This document shows, one piece after another, positions 1 to 11,669 of a stretch of 64,000 bases of DNA. The stretch's first letter is position 1; each line of letters begins with the position of its first letter. A program made the translations under genes and the position numbers. The notes under the pieces are model-generated. The model did no database searches, was not told where the DNA came from, and saw only the letters and a list, made by a program, of their open reading frames with translations. This DNA comes from Calamus simplicifolius (taxonomy: Eukaryota > Streptophyta > Magnoliopsida > Arecales > Arecaceae), in contig UESW01004241.1 of NCBI GenBank assembly GCA_900491605.1, positions 449,265-513,264 on the forward strand, in the 5' to 3' direction.

Positions 1-591
1 GCAATTTCATAGCAACATTGTAGCGCAAATATATTACATTGCTTTTCAACACCAGATGAAACCATCCTCAGTTGGAACAACCAGGCTCTGTTGTTTAGGA
101 GCATGTGTGAGATGGGAGTGATATGGGTTTGTGTTGTTTGATGTTCGTAGAATCACAAGATAAAGAGGTTTGAGATGCAATGGAATCATTATGATATGCT
201 TCTGGCTGAGTGATGAGAGTTGAGATCCCAAGCGTGCATCACAATAGAGTTGGATGTAAGATCACAGCTGAACCTTCCTAAATGCTCCTAAGCAATCTAC
301 AGGTTGGGAGTGCAAATATGACAAAGATGGTGAACTTTGCATAATTCAGAGACCTGCTATGAAGATCATTAAACAACTGGTTTCAATAATCAAGGGGAAC
401 CTGAGCACATTCTAAAACTCAATGGAGTAGACAGAAGAAACCATGAAGGCCTGGGCTAAAACAGTTCTTCTTGTGGGCTGTCAACTACCATATTGACTGT
501 CAGCATCTCATAATCACATTGAGCTTGAGGAAACAATTTCCATGCTTGACACCATGAAAACATGGTGATGACATTAGAAATATCCAATGAT
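1..591. other. Unannotated left flank, no gene recognised
   Basis: Mixed-composition plant DNA with only short open frames and no domain I recognise on either strand. It ends at the GATCC target duplication (592-596) of the solo LTR. It may be intergenic or intronic. Confidence 0.5.
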
Positions 592-758
592 GATCCTGTG
601 AGCCCTGGATCCTCACCATGTGAGGATCCCTCTTCTTGGACCGGAGGAGGGGGAGGCGCCTCAGCCGTACCCACATGCGGGCGGCTCCCCAGCTCCGCCA
701 GTCAAAGAGGGTGACACCCCTCTTCTCACGAGCGCGGGGGAGGTCCTCCCCGCGCCGT

Positions 759-766
759 TATAAATA
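759..766 (+). promoter_or_regulatory. TATA box in the solo LTR
   Basis: TATAAATA follows a GC-rich stretch and precedes a CT-rich start region (about 780-840) and a GA-rich leader from 844. This is the typical layout of an LTR core promoter, with the U3/R boundary expected about 30 bp downstream. Confidence 0.6.
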
Positions 767-1942
767 GGGAGGGAGGGGAAGCCTCCTCCCTCTACCCATC
801 TCCATCAATCGCCCAGGTACTCTCTCTCTTTCCTCCTTCTTCCATGGATTTCACAGTGAGATTGGGAGAAAGAGACAGAGAGATTGAGGGAGGGAGACGG
901 CCTCCCTTCTTCACGGAACCAAGCCGTTCACGGCTTGGTTCGGGCCCGGCGGAGTGCCCGCCGGCTTGCCGGGCCCGGGCTGCGACCGGCGGCCTCCACT
1001 GGCGCAGGGGCAGCGTCCGGTGGAGGTCCGGCCGGCCATGGTGGCCGGCCGTGCCACCGGCAAGTATTGGCCGCGGCGAGTGACGGGAGGAAAAGAGAGA
1101 TTGAGAGAGGAGAGAGAGGGAGGAGCTCGGTCGTGACGGCAGCCGGCTTCGAGCCGGTCGACAGCGATCGGGCCCTCCCGGAAGTGGCCGGCGGCGGCCC
1201 TGGCCGCCGGCACAGGCTTCCCCTATTTCGAACGAAATAGGGGAGGCGGGGGAGAATGGGGGGAGCGGGCCGGTTTGGGCCGTTCCCCTTTTGGGCCATA
1301 TTGGGCCGTCTTACGAGCAATTTTTGGGCCACGATTTGGACACTGTATTGGGCCAAAAATGGAAAATAAAAATATACCCCGGATCAGTGTTAATTCTAGT
1401 TTCTGGGAGTATTTTTATCTTCCCATTTGGGCTTATGTATTGGGAGATATTTAAGCCCCAAGTTGGCCCCAGGATTAAACTGGGTAGAGGTTAAAAGCTA
1501 TTTTAATATGCTATTTTTGGGGACTAAAAATTGAGAAATTGATGCTGTAGATACCCAGGTGCTTAAATAGCCGAATTATATTTTTGGATTAGCGCCAGAA
1601 GGTAAGTAAGTCATTTATCATAATTTTTATAAATTATTAAAATATAAAATTATGTATTTAAAGGCTATATTGTATATATTGCATTATTTGAAAAACGAGA
1701 AAAATGGATTGGTATTAATATTTGCAAATGAGCGTTTACTATGATTAGTTTATTATTTATTATAGTTTATAAATAATTGGGCATCTATGTGGTTAACTGA
1801 TCAATTGGCATAACCTTTAAAATTGTTAATGGTTTTATAAATATACATGCTATTTGGCAAATATGACATGAAAATGATATTTTGTGTATATGATAATATG
1901 TCCCACCATGGTTCGCTATGATATGATATGATGTGATATGTT

Positions 1943-2220
1943 GCATGACTCACTTGGCACCGGGACCCAACTCCATAGGAGAGGTATATGGAGAACACAC
2001 ACAGGAGGTGAGCTGTGACAGAATATGACAATATTATGCCACATGACATCGGAACCCATCTTCATAGGGGGGTATATGGACAGCACACTCTTGGAGTGTG
2101 TTGTAGCCGGATATGGCAGGATGTGAGTGCATGACACTGGTTCCAGGACCTTGACTTCTAGGGGATATTTATGGAGGATACACCCGAGGGGGGTGTTACA
2201 CCCGAGGGGGGTGTTCTGTG
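1943..2220. repeat. Degenerate ~95-bp tandem repeat inside the solo LTR
   Basis: Three diverged units start near 1943, 2041 and 2131. Each has CATGAC, then an ACC-rich stretch, then TAGG/GGGG, then a TATGGA core and an ACAC or ACA end. The last unit is followed by a perfect 17-bp doublet (cores ACACCCGAGGGGGGTGTT, 2179-2213). Confidence 0.5.
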
Positions 2221-2801
2221 TACATAGTGTGTGGCTATGGGACATTGGTATAAAAATGCATTTTTACATGCTATTTACAGTGGTACAGTGGTTTTATCCT
2301 GAAATTGTATATTCTTGATATGCTATATATGACAATTGCTTCCAAAACTATTTTGAGCACATGATGCATGTTTTGATAACATGGTAAAATGTATTTGAAT
2401 TATGGAAGCTTGGCAAGACGTTTATTATGAAAATTTTGAGTTGATAAAAGTATGAAGTAATTACATTATATTATAGTTGGCTTACTTATTGAGTGTGAGC
2501 TTATTTAAATCTCACAATATTTTTCAGAGCCACAGAATTGAAGATGGGATATGGGGTAGTTGGAGCAGCTATCAGAGTGACTTAGATCCAGTACTTTGTT
2601 GTAACCCCATTGACTTATGTATTTTGGCATGTAGCCTAAAACATATGATTATGGTTTGTATTAAGAACCATTTAAATTGGATGAAACATAATTATTACCC
2701 CTTCTTGTATTAAATGGTATATTTCGGGATGCCTTGCATGCCCGGCATATGGCGGGTTGCCATCCCTAGATCCAATATAGGGTCTGGGGCGTGATAGATC
2801 C

Positions 2802-4438
2802 CCAAGTGGGTGTGTAACATATGAAGTCCGTTTGCTGGTCCAATTAATATATTAGTAGATCAAGTCTATGAATTAATGGATAGGAGATGAACTTGAGCTA
2901 TAACTATTCAGACCATTCTTTTCCATCCAATGTGAGATTGTTCATGGGTATCATAATCTTCTTCTTTTATTAGGCGATATCTTGGGATTGTTGGTACTAT
3001 AGGTGTGGCTCTATGCTATGTCGAGACTTTTTATTCCATCATTTCATTGATAGCTCTTTCCTTTTGCTCACCAATTTTCGCACATTCAAATCAATTTTAA
3101 TACCATTTGTAATGGCTTCAAGCCTATATGTTGACTTAATTAACTTGTTAGCGGGTTAGGTCCATGCGAACTTAAAAAAACTCAAATGTAAGTTAATGAT
3201 TAGTAGGTAAACTTTATCTATAATTATTAAAGCTATTCTTTTCCTCATTCAATATGAAATTATTCATGCATGAGGTTATAATATAGTGAAAATAAGTCAT
3301 ATGCGAATAGAGTAAACATGATTGTGAGAATCTGCATGTCAAACATTAAAGTAATAATATCTCCAACATAAACCACTCAACACAAGTATGCAAGTTACTA
3401 TATTTGACTGGTTATAGAAAATATTTGAAAAATTGATAACGTGTTTAAATCCTTAACATATAAAGGTTTTATTCTGAATCAAGTTTTTGAGAAAGTATTA
3501 AGTCTATTTCTCTCTCAATGAATACAACTATGTATGTTTTTGAGAAAGTATTTTAAGTCCACGGTCCTCTTTTGAATACAACCTATGTGTCTCTACTAGA
3601 ATAACTACACGCTGTCGAGGTGATCATGAACGCATTGTTTTCCTCACAAAGACCTTTTTTTAATTCAACCATATTTTATTGCTGAATGTAGGTCATATTT
3701 GCCAGCCTAAAGAAATTTAAAAGTGCTCAAAAGCAGAAGGCCTGATATAAGTTCAAAAGAAGTATTATTTCTTTACTGCCATACCTCATATAGATGTGCC
3801 AATAGCAGGAGGACAGTTCCAGCATCTAGATCCTAAAAGTTCAAAATAGAATTCCTTGAGTAGAGCTACCGATTGCTGAACAATGATTATTCCATGATTT
3901 TAAGCTCATACTTGCCATCATCCACCATGGTTACTTAATTTTATTACATGAGAAGACATCCAACTTTCCTCCTCCTACGAGATCAAACATATTTTATCAA
4001 ATTATTTAGAAGAAGAGTCAAAACCTTATCTTGAGTTAGAGATACCATATATCTCATTAGTGAATGCTAGAAGATAGTGCAAAAAAACCTTGTTTGCCAT
4101 ATATTCGGCGCCAATGTGCTTCGCCTCCTGTTTGCTTGATGATGTACGATAATTAACTCTAGCCTAATATTAGACTATTATTATAATCTAATGATATTGA
4201 GTTTAATATCTGACAAGCCAACATGAAGTTGCCATGCTAAAGTGGTAAGTAACAATATGAATTGACATAAAAACATATACTAAATAATAGATAGTTTGCA
4301 AGTGTAATATAAACTAAACAGTAGACACTCATGAGACAAGATGCCAAATGGAACTATTATAATGTTGCAAGATAATGTGGATTTCTTACTTTACTTTTTA
4401 TTAATAACAGTAAGATGATTGCAGTGAAATAGAAGATG
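2802..4438. other. AT-rich spacer, no gene recognised
   Basis: No long open frame or domain is seen. Two weak internal similarities exist. The segment around 2890-2960 resembles 3200-3275 (both hold a TATAA(C/T)TATT...CATTCTTTTCC-like stretch). A TTTTTGAGAAAGTATT motif occurs near 3484 and 3537. These look like remnants of old repeats. Confidence 0.4.
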
Positions 4439-4970
4439 TGACTTGATGGGGCCGGTTGACCCCATAAAAAATAAAATTTTTTGGACGGCCCCAAAGGCCG
4501 GCAGACTCTAGCACCGGCCGTCAGCGTCGTCTCTAGCGTCGGCCTCCAGCGTCGGCCTTCAGCGTCGGCCTCCGGCGCTGGCCAAAGGCCGACAGTCTCC
4601 AACAATGGCCTCCAGCGTCGGCCTTTAGCGTCGGCCTCCAGCGCTGGCCGAAGGCCGATAATCCAGCGTCGGCCTCCAGCGTCGGCCTCCAGCCTTAACC
4701 TCCAGCGTTGGCCAAAGGCCGATAATCCAGCGCCGGCCTCCAGCGTCGGCCTCCAGCGTCGTCTCCAGCGCCGGCCCCCAAGGACCGACACATCAAAGGC
4801 CGACACCCGAAGACCGTCGGCCCCAAAGGCCGACACCCGAAGACCGTCGACCCCAAACAACGACGCTTTCAAGACCGACAAGTCCAAGCGAATCGACCCC
4901 GGCATCTTCCCAGCCGGCCCCGGCGCTTCCACCCAGCTGGCCCCTGCACTTCTCAGCCGGCCCCGGCATC

Positions 4971-5700
4971 TCCAGTTCCGCCGAGTCGGCCAAGGCCATT
5001 CCAGGCCGGCCCGACTCGGCCCCGGTTTCTCCAGTTCCGCCGAGTCGGCCAAGGCCATCCCAGGCCGGCCTGACTCGGCCCCAGCATCCCCAGTTCTGCC
5101 GAGTCGGCCAAGGCCATCCCAGGCCGGCCGACTCGGCCCCGGCGTCTCCAGTTCCGCCGAGCCGTTCAAGGCCATCCCAGGCCGGCCGACTCGGCCCCGG
5201 CATCTCGAGTTCCGCCGAGTCGGCCAAGGCCATCCCAGGCCGGCCCGACTCGTCCCCGGCGTCTTCAGTTCCGCCGAGTCGGCCAAGGTCACCCCAGGTC
5301 GGCCCGACTCGGCCCTGGCATCTCCAGTTCCATCGAGTCGGCCAAGGCCATCCCAGGTCGGCCCGACTCGGCCCCGGCATCTCCAGTTCTGCCGAGTCGG
5401 CCAAGGCCATCCCAGGCCGGCCCGACTCGGCCCCGGCATCTCCAGTTCCGCCGAGTCGGCCAAGGCCATCCCAGGCCGGCCCGACTCGGCCCCGGCGTCT
5501 CCAGTTCCGTCGAGTCGGTCAAGGCCCTCCCAGGCCGGCCCAACTCGGCCCCGGCATCTCCAGTTCCGCCGAGTCGGCCAAGGCCATACCAGGCCGGCCC
5601 GACTCGGCCCCAGCATCTCCAGTTCCGCCGAGTCAGCCAAGGCCATCCTCTGCCGGCCCGACTCGGCTCCGTCGTCTCCAAGTCCGCCGATTCGGCCCCG
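4971..5700. repeat. 59-bp tandem array in 5' LTR of element A
   Basis: About twelve GC-rich units with period 59 bp (starts at 4971, 5030, 5089 and so on). The unit core is CCAGTTCCGCCGAGTCGGCC followed by AAGGCCATCCCAGGCCGGCC. The 3' LTR carries a related array (about 13560-14215) with its own variants and small deletions. It lies in U3, upstream of the TATA box, and opens long meaningless frames on both strands. Confidence 0.85.
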
Positions 5701-5950
5701 CCCCGGCACTGCCTTGCCGGCTGGACGGGCCTCGGCCATCTCAGGTCGACCCAGCTCGGCCCTGACAAGACGGGACCCCCCGGTTCCCGCCAGATCAGCC
5801 CCAGCAGTTCAAAGAACCACCTCTCTGACGCACGCCACCCGACAATGTCAGACGTGCGCCGCCCAACAGCCCAACTGCTAATGGGACGTAACCCACCAAC
5901 CAGCCCAGCTTCATGCAACGGCTCAGCAGACCTTCTGACTTCACGAAAAC

Positions 5951-5986
5951 CCACGTGATGGTGCCAGCGTCAACCCCTATAAAAGG
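5951..5986 (+). promoter_or_regulatory. Core promoter of element A 5' LTR (G-box and TATA box)
   Basis: A CACGTG G-box core (about 5952-5957) lies about 25 bp upstream of CTATAAAAGG (5977-5986). The same pair is conserved in the 3' LTR (about 14488 and 14513). Conservation in both LTRs and the position before the putative R region support a functional LTR promoter in the ancestor. Confidence 0.65.
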
Positions 5987-6250
5987 ATAAATTACGTCAA
6001 AAATCAGGTAACGCACAGTTTATGCACTCATTGCCCTAACTCTCAAAGGAACTACCTGATCCTTCTGAGACCTCTCCCTCCTCAAGAGCTCTCTCGAGCT
6101 CCTTCTCTACTGTGACCTTTGTGCCTAACTTGGGCGTTGGAGGGTTCCACCGGAGAACCCTCTACGGTCTTGGGACTTCTTTGCAGGCAACCCGGTGAAG
6201 AAGAAGAGCCTCCGTTCCCGACGTCCAGGAGGGGTGATCGAGCGTCATCA

Positions 6251-6272
6251 GATTGGCGCGCCAGGTAGGGGG
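6251..6272 (+). promoter_or_regulatory. Primer-binding site of element A
   Basis: Immediately after the LTR end CATCA comes GATTGGCGCGCCAGGTAGGG. The TTGGCG start is the usual form of a gypsy PBS pairing with a tRNA 3' end. I did not assign the tRNA. Confidence 0.6.
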
Positions 6273-6348
6273 TGGGAGGTGCACAAGAAAAAGTAGCAAG
6301 TGTCTTCCCTGAGCTACATCTTTCATCCCCTCTCTTCTCCTAGAAGCC

Positions 6349-7841
6349 ATGGTGGTGACACGAGCCCAGGACGCCTCCGTCAGCTGCCCGATGGGGCTCC
6401 CCCCGCCAACTAGACAGCAGGAGGCCAATCCCCCTGCTAGCACCAGACTGCTCCCCCCGCTAGCCAGCAGTCGGCGAGGGGCTCTCCTCGGCGAGCCGTC
6501 GGCCGACGCCAGGTTTCCCCAAGGAAGCCTCGACGCGAGCCCTCCAAGCGGCCCCGGTCCCCTGGCCGCGGCCCCAGCGAGCTTCCTCCCAAGCCACATC
6601 ATCGCGAGGAACCCAGGCGGAAGTCCCGACTTCCATCTCCATCTTCTGCTTCCTCTTCTTCTTCTTCCTCCGAGCCATCCCGAAGGGCTCCGACGATCAA
6701 CCGCCAGGCGGAGGAACGCCTGGAGGAGTACAACCGGCGCCTCGACGAGCTCGCCAGGAAGATAAACCACCAGCCGGAGGAAGAGTTTGACACTCGTCCT
6801 CCTTACACCCGCCGCATATTGGAGGAGCCGGTCCCCTCCAGATTCCGCTTCCCCCAGGTGGACCCGTACGACGGTACGACCGACCCTCTCGACCACCTCG
6901 AGAGCTACAAGGCCATGATGCAAGTCCAGGGCGCCTCAGACGCCCTTCTCTGCAAGGCCTTCCCTGCAACCTTGCGGAAGGCCGCCCGTGCGTGGCATTC
7001 ACGCCTGTCCCCCCACAGCATAGACTCCTTCCGGGAGCTAGAGAGGGCATTCCTGGCCCACTTTGACGCCTGCCGCCGGATTCCGAGGGTGGCGGACAGC
7101 CTCTTCTCCATCCGCCAGAAGGAAGGAGAGTCCCTGCGGGATTTTGTGTCCCGATTCAAAACCGCCGCCCTCGAGGTCTACCATCTCGATGATGCGGTGG
7201 CCACCCTGGCGCTGAAGCGGGGACTCCTTCCGTCCCGCTTCACCTTCTCCTTGGACAAGAAGCCCCCGAGCTCTTACTCTGACCTCCTCCTCTGGACCCA
7301 GAAGTACATCCGGGCAGATGAAGCCGACCTCACTCGCCGGGAGTCTTCGAAGGGCTCCAGCCACAGATCCACTCGCCCTGAGCCGAGCGGACCTCCTCGA
7401 CATCGCCGATCCGACCCACCTCGCCGGTCCGACAACAGGCGTCGAAGCCTTGTCCCCGATGAGGGTAAGCTCACTCCTCTCCTTGCCCCTCGATCCCACA
7501 TCCTGATGGAGATCGAGGGCGAGCCCTACCTTCAACGTCCTCCCCCCATGAAGAAGGGTGTATCCCGCGACAGAAGCCGCTACTATCGATTCCACCGGGA
7601 CTACGGCCACGACACCGACAGCTGCTACAGTTTAAAATGGGCCATCGAGGAGCTCATCCAACGAAACTACCTCGGCAAGTACGTCCAGAAGATGCCACAG
7701 CCACTGCCAGCCATCATGGGGCCTCCACCAGCTCAAGCCGCCGTCGACAACACCCCCACGAAGCGGACCATCGGGATGGTGTCCTGGGGGTCGACCTCTG
7801 CATCCAAGCGGCCGAGGGAGAGGGTGCTCCAAATAATGTAA
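6349..7841 (+). pseudogene. gag: Element A gag (frameshifted)
   Basis: Gag forms the nucleocapsid particle of the retrotransposon. An ATG at 6349 follows a pyrimidine-rich leader and begins MVVTRAQDA. The frame is lost near 6470, and the true frame continues as a basic/serine-rich segment, then a coiled stretch (RLEEYNRRLDELARKI), then the Retrotrans_gag core from about 6819 (PYDGTTDPLDHLESYK; RAWHSRL; FLAHFDACRRIP) to a charged C-terminus. Near 7588-7630 is a modified zinc knuckle (YYRFHRDYGHDTDSC) in which the first cysteine is tyrosine. The relative in element B keeps that cysteine. The frame closes at 7841 and overlaps the protease frame. Gag identity is clear; functionality is lost. Confidence 0.85.
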
Positions 7842-8650
7842 TGCCCCGGGGGGAGACGGCTGTAATGGAGAATGTAAACAATGAAGGCGTAGTCGTCGCT
7901 ATGACGATCGCCAAACACCCTGTAAAAAGGATTTTAGTTGATAGTGGTAGCTCAGCTGACATCCTTACTTACGATAAATTTGTTCGGATGGGTTTATCTA
8001 TTGACTCCCTTCAGCCCGTGGCGACCCCGCTAGTCGGATTCATTGGAGACTCTGTGAGGGTCGAGGGCGAAATATCCTTGCCTGTAACGGCCGAAACCCC
8101 GCCATGCCAAAGCACCGTGATCATGAAATTCCTAGTTGTGAGGGTCCCTTTGGCATACAACGCCATTCTTGGGCGTCCCGACCTGAATCTTTTGGACGCA
8201 GTTATCTCCACCCGACGTCTACTGGTGCAGTTTCCCACCAGCGAAGGAGTTGAAGAAATGCGCGGGGAGATAAGTTCGGTCTTACCTTGCTATCATGCGG
8301 CGTCAAGCCCTTTGGAGGCCGGCCCGGCCCTGGAAGCATCCGACCCTAGAGATTCCGCCACAGGAGGAGAGCCCACCGAGCACCTCCTGACTTTCCCCCT
8401 CAGCGATGACCCAGCAAGGACCGTCCACATGGGCGGACTCCTTCCCCTGGAAGATCGGGAGTGCCTCTTAGCTTTCATACGGGCTAACTCGGACGTCTTC
8501 GCCTGGTCAGCGTCTGACATGCCCGGCATCCCTCCGGAGGTCATCACCCATAGGCTCAACATCGACCCGCGCCACCGTCCAGTCCGTCAAAAGAAGAGGA
8601 GCTTTACCCCGACCAACAAAGGGCGATTGATGAAGAAGTCAACAAGCTGA
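7784..8650 (+). pseudogene. Element A aspartic protease and linker
   Basis: This is the retroviral-type aspartic protease that matures Gag-Pol. The active-site motif is LVDSGSSADIL, with the D-S-G codons at 7940-7948. A second conserved block, AYNAILGRPDLN, follows near 8155, as in Ty3/gypsy proteases. The frame differs from gag by one shift. It runs on through the pre-RT linker, where ANSDVFAWSASDMPGIP and RQKKRSF are the conserved approach to RT in this lineage. A second shift near 8615 moves RT to another frame, leaving a spurious stop at 8650. Confidence 0.85.
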
Positions 8651-10297
8651 TCAGCGCCGGCCACATCCGGGAGGCGCACTACCCAAGCTGGCTGGCCAAC
8701 GTAGTCATGGTGCACAAGGAAAACGGGAGCTGGAGGATATGTATAGACTTCACCGACCTCAACAAAGCGTGCCCAAAAGACAGCTTTCCCTTGCCAAGAA
8801 TTGACCAGCTGGTCGATTCTACCTCTGGTCACGAGCTTCTCAGCTTCATGGACGCCTTCTCCGGATATAACCAGATAAGGATGGACCCCGGCGACGAGGA
8901 GCACACCTCCTTTGTGACAGAGAAAGGCATTTACTGTTACAAGGTGATGCCTTTCGGCCTCAAGAATGCGGGAGCGACCTATCAGCGGTTGATGAACAAG
9001 GTGTTCCAGGACCAGCTCGACCGGAACATGGAAGTCTACGTGGACGACATGCTGACGAAGAGCACCCGCGCCGCTGACCACATCTTCGACCTGGAAGAAA
9101 CTTTTAATAACCTCCGTCGCTTCCAAGTCAAGCTGAACTCTAAGAAGTGTGCTTTTGGGGTTACGGCAGGTAAATTTCTGGGCTTTATGGTGACCCAGCA
9201 TGGAATCGAGGCGAACCCAGAGAAGATCAGGGCCATACTTGACATGAGGCCGCCGTCCAACAAGAAGGAAGTGCAACGGCTAATGGGGAGGATAGCGGCT
9301 TTGAGTCGTTTCCTCTCCAGATCGATGGAGAGGTGTTTGCCTTTCTTCAAGGCCCTGCGGAAAGTGAACGATTTTGCGTGGACGGACGACTGCCAGGAAG
9401 CTTTTGACGGCTTGAAGGCATTCCTATCCTCCCCACCGCTCCTCTCCAAGCCAGGAGACGGGGAGAGTCTTTTCCTTTACTTAGCCGCCTCCTCAGAAGC
9501 CGTCAGCTCAGTCCTGGTGCGCCTTGACGCTGATGGAACCCAAAGGCCAGTCTACTACGTGAGCAAGGTCTTGCATGACGCTGAGGTCAGGTATTCCAAA
9601 ATGGAGAAGGTCATTTTTGCCTTGATAGTTTCTGCCCGGCGTCTTCGCCCGTATTTCCAAGCTCATCCTATCGTGGTGCTCACGGACCAACCTCTCTGAG
9701 CCATCCTGGCCCGTCCGGATACTTTGGGTCAACTCGCCAAATGGGCCATTAAGCTGGGGGAATTCGACATCTCTTTCCAAGCACGACCGGCCTTGAAGTC
9801 CCAAGTCCTGGCCGACTTTCTGATCGAATGCACTTGGGCGGAAGAAGATCTCAAAAAGGTCCCTAGGGAGCAGCCCAGACCCGAGCTGAGCGGTGGTGAA
9901 GAGACATGGATTCTCCACGTGGATGGCGCATCGAATTCTCAAGGGAGTGGCGCCGACCTCATTCTTGCCGGGCCGGAGGGAGAGAGAACCGAGTGCGCGC
10001 TGAGATTTCTTTTTGAAGCCACCAACAACCAAGCGGAGTACGAGGCCCTGCTGGCCGGGTTAAGGTTAGCCCAGGAGGTTGGAGCAAAGCACCTCAGAGC
10101 CTACACGGACTCGCAACTCGTCTCCGAGCAAATCAACGGAGAGTATGAGGCGCGCGACCCCGTTATGGCGCAATATCTGAAAAAGGTTCAACTCTTGACC
10201 TCCTCACTGCTTTACTTCAGCATTAGTTACATCCCCCGAAGCAAAATGCAAAGGCCGACATCCTCTCTCGGCTGGCTACCTCCGCCGACGGCCTGAC
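8618..10297 (+). pseudogene. Element A reverse transcriptase, RNase H and second RNase H
   Basis: RT copies the element RNA into cDNA. RT motifs run in order: GSWRICIDFTDLNKACPKD, SFMDAFSGYNQIRM, MPFGLKNAGATYQRLMNKVF and the catalytic YVDD at 9037-9048. A Ty3-type RNase H follows (SLFLYLAASSEAVSSVLVR, about 9460-9700). An in-frame TGA at 9697-9699 interrupts the otherwise continuous frame. Downstream, WILHVDGASNSQGSGADLIL and YTDSQLVSEQINGEYEARDP (about 9905-10160) are a second RNase H domain, characteristic of Tat-lineage elements. A frameshift near 10245 breaks the end of this domain. It is inactive as it stands. Confidence 0.88.
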
Positions 10298-10299
10298 AA

Positions 10300-11594
10300 G
10301 GGACGCCTACATCGAATATCTGGAAAGGCCCAGTATAGAGGGCAGGGAGGAAGTCCTCCCGCTTACCCCGGAACCCACATGGATGGATGCTTATGTCCGC
10401 TATCTCGCCGACGACACCCTCCCTGACGACCGCAACGAAGCCAGATTGCTCAAGTGGAGGGCCTCCAAGTTCATCCTTCTCGATGGGCGCCTATACAGAA
10501 GGTTATTCTCCTACCCATTGCTTAAGTGCGTAGGCCCCGCCGACGCTGACTACATCCTCAGAGAAATCCACGGGCATTTGCGGGAATCATCTGGGGGGCA
10601 GATCCTTAGCCCAGAAGGCTCTCCGTCAGGGGTACTTCTGGCTCACTATGAAGGAGGATGCGGCCAAGCTAGTTCAAAGGTGTGACGGCTGTCAGCGCCA
10701 CGCTCACATCCAGCGTCAGCCGCCTGCCCCGCTGAGCCAACTCTCGGCTCCGTGGCCCTTCGCCCAGTGGGGAATGGACATCCTTGGACCGTTCCCCCCA
10801 GCTTCAGGACAGCGGAGATTCTTGCTGGTCGCCATCGACTATTTTACCAAGTGGGTCGAGGTCGAGGCATTGGCCAAAATCACCGAGAGAAAAGTTAAGG
10901 CTTTCTTCTGGAAGTCGATCATATGCCGCTTTGGCTTGCCTCACACCCTCGTCACGGACAACGGCCGCCAATTTAACAATGAGGCGTTCAAAGCCTTCTG
11001 CGAGGAGCTAGGCATTCACCACCGATTTACCTCTGTCGGCCACCCCCAGACCAACGGGGAGGCCGAGGTCATGAACCGCACCATCCTTAGAGGGCTTAGG
11101 ACTCGCCTAGACGGCTCCAAAGGACGCTGGGTAGAAGAGCTCCCCAGTGTGATATGGGCTTACCACACAACGCCCAGAGCCCCGACGGGCGAAACTCCTT
11201 TCAGCCTCTCCTTCGGATCCGAGGCCGTCATCCCCGTCGAGGTCGAATTGCCCAGTCCACGTGTGGAGTCCTTCAGTGAGGAAGGCAACTCCGCGCTGAT
11301 TCGGGCCAACCTTGACTTCATCGACGAGGCACATGACAGAGCGAGATTGCGCATGGAGACATTTCGTCAGCGAGCGGCTAAGTACTACAACGCCTGGGTT
11401 CGTCCCAAGGTTTTTCACCGCGGAGACTTGGTGCTACGAAAGGCCGAGGTATCAAAGCCTACCGAGGGGGGCAAGCTGGTCCCTACCGTGTCACCGAGGC
11501 ATTCCACCGGGGGGCATACAAACTAGAAGTGCTTGACGGGAAGCCCATTCCACGTACCTGGAATGCGGACAACCTCCGCCGATATTATCAATGA
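10300..11594 (+). pseudogene. Element A integrase (frameshifted)
   Basis: Integrase inserts the cDNA. The N-terminal part (MDAYVRYLADDTLPDD..., from 10383) leads to a damaged zinc-binding HHCC region, where a shift near 10590 destroys the second histidine context. The cysteines are seen in CDGCQRHAHIQRQP. The rve catalytic core follows: GMDILGPFPPASG with the first D, VTDNGRQFNNEAF with the second D, and HPQTNGEAEVMNR with the E. The C-terminal module ends FHRGDLVLRKAEVSKP. A one-base deletion near 11475 shifts the last 35 or so codons, whose true frame ends TWNADNLRRYYQ and the stop at 11592-11594. Confidence 0.87.
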
Positions 11595-11669
11595 TGTACT
11601 CCCAAAAGCACGAGTAATAAAAAGGTCCTTTCTGACGACACAGTTTGTCCTCCCTTGTGCCAAGTCTCT

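Larger units (their letters stand above)
597..2796 (+). mobile_element. Solo LTR of a Ty3/gypsy-type retrotransposon
   Basis: A 2,200-bp unit starts TGTGAGCC and ends GGGGCGTGATA. It is flanked on both sides by the same 5 bp, GATCC (592-596 and 2797-2801), the target-site duplication expected of LTR-element integration. No PBS, coding region or second LTR lies next to it, so it is a solo LTR left by recombination between two LTRs. The 3' terminus reads TA where LTRs normally end CA, which a C-to-T transition would explain. The GC-rich 5' third holds a TATA box followed by a GA-rich leader; the 3' part is AT-rich with short repeats. The end motif GGGGCGTGA resembles long LTRs of chromovirus (Del/Tekay-like) gypsy elements. 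The lineage is inference; the solo-LTR structure is read directly. Confidence 0.88.
4444..6250 (+). repeat. 5' LTR of element A
   Basis: The LTR begins TGATGGGGCCGG and ends GCGTCATCA. It contains a zone of short CGGCCTCCAGCGT-type repeats (about 4500-4790), a 59-bp tandem array, then a core promoter and a U5 segment. The matching copy is at 13012-14786. Confidence 0.93.

Noticed and set aside
844..1356. Several overlapping GC-rich open frames in the solo LTR
   Set aside because: They lie in the LTR leader region, are open in several frames on both strands, and match no family.
4357..5881. Long overlapping open frames (up to 466 codons) on both strands over the 5' LTR of element A
   Set aside because: They are produced by the GC-rich 59-bp tandem repeat, are open on several frames at once, and have no domain.
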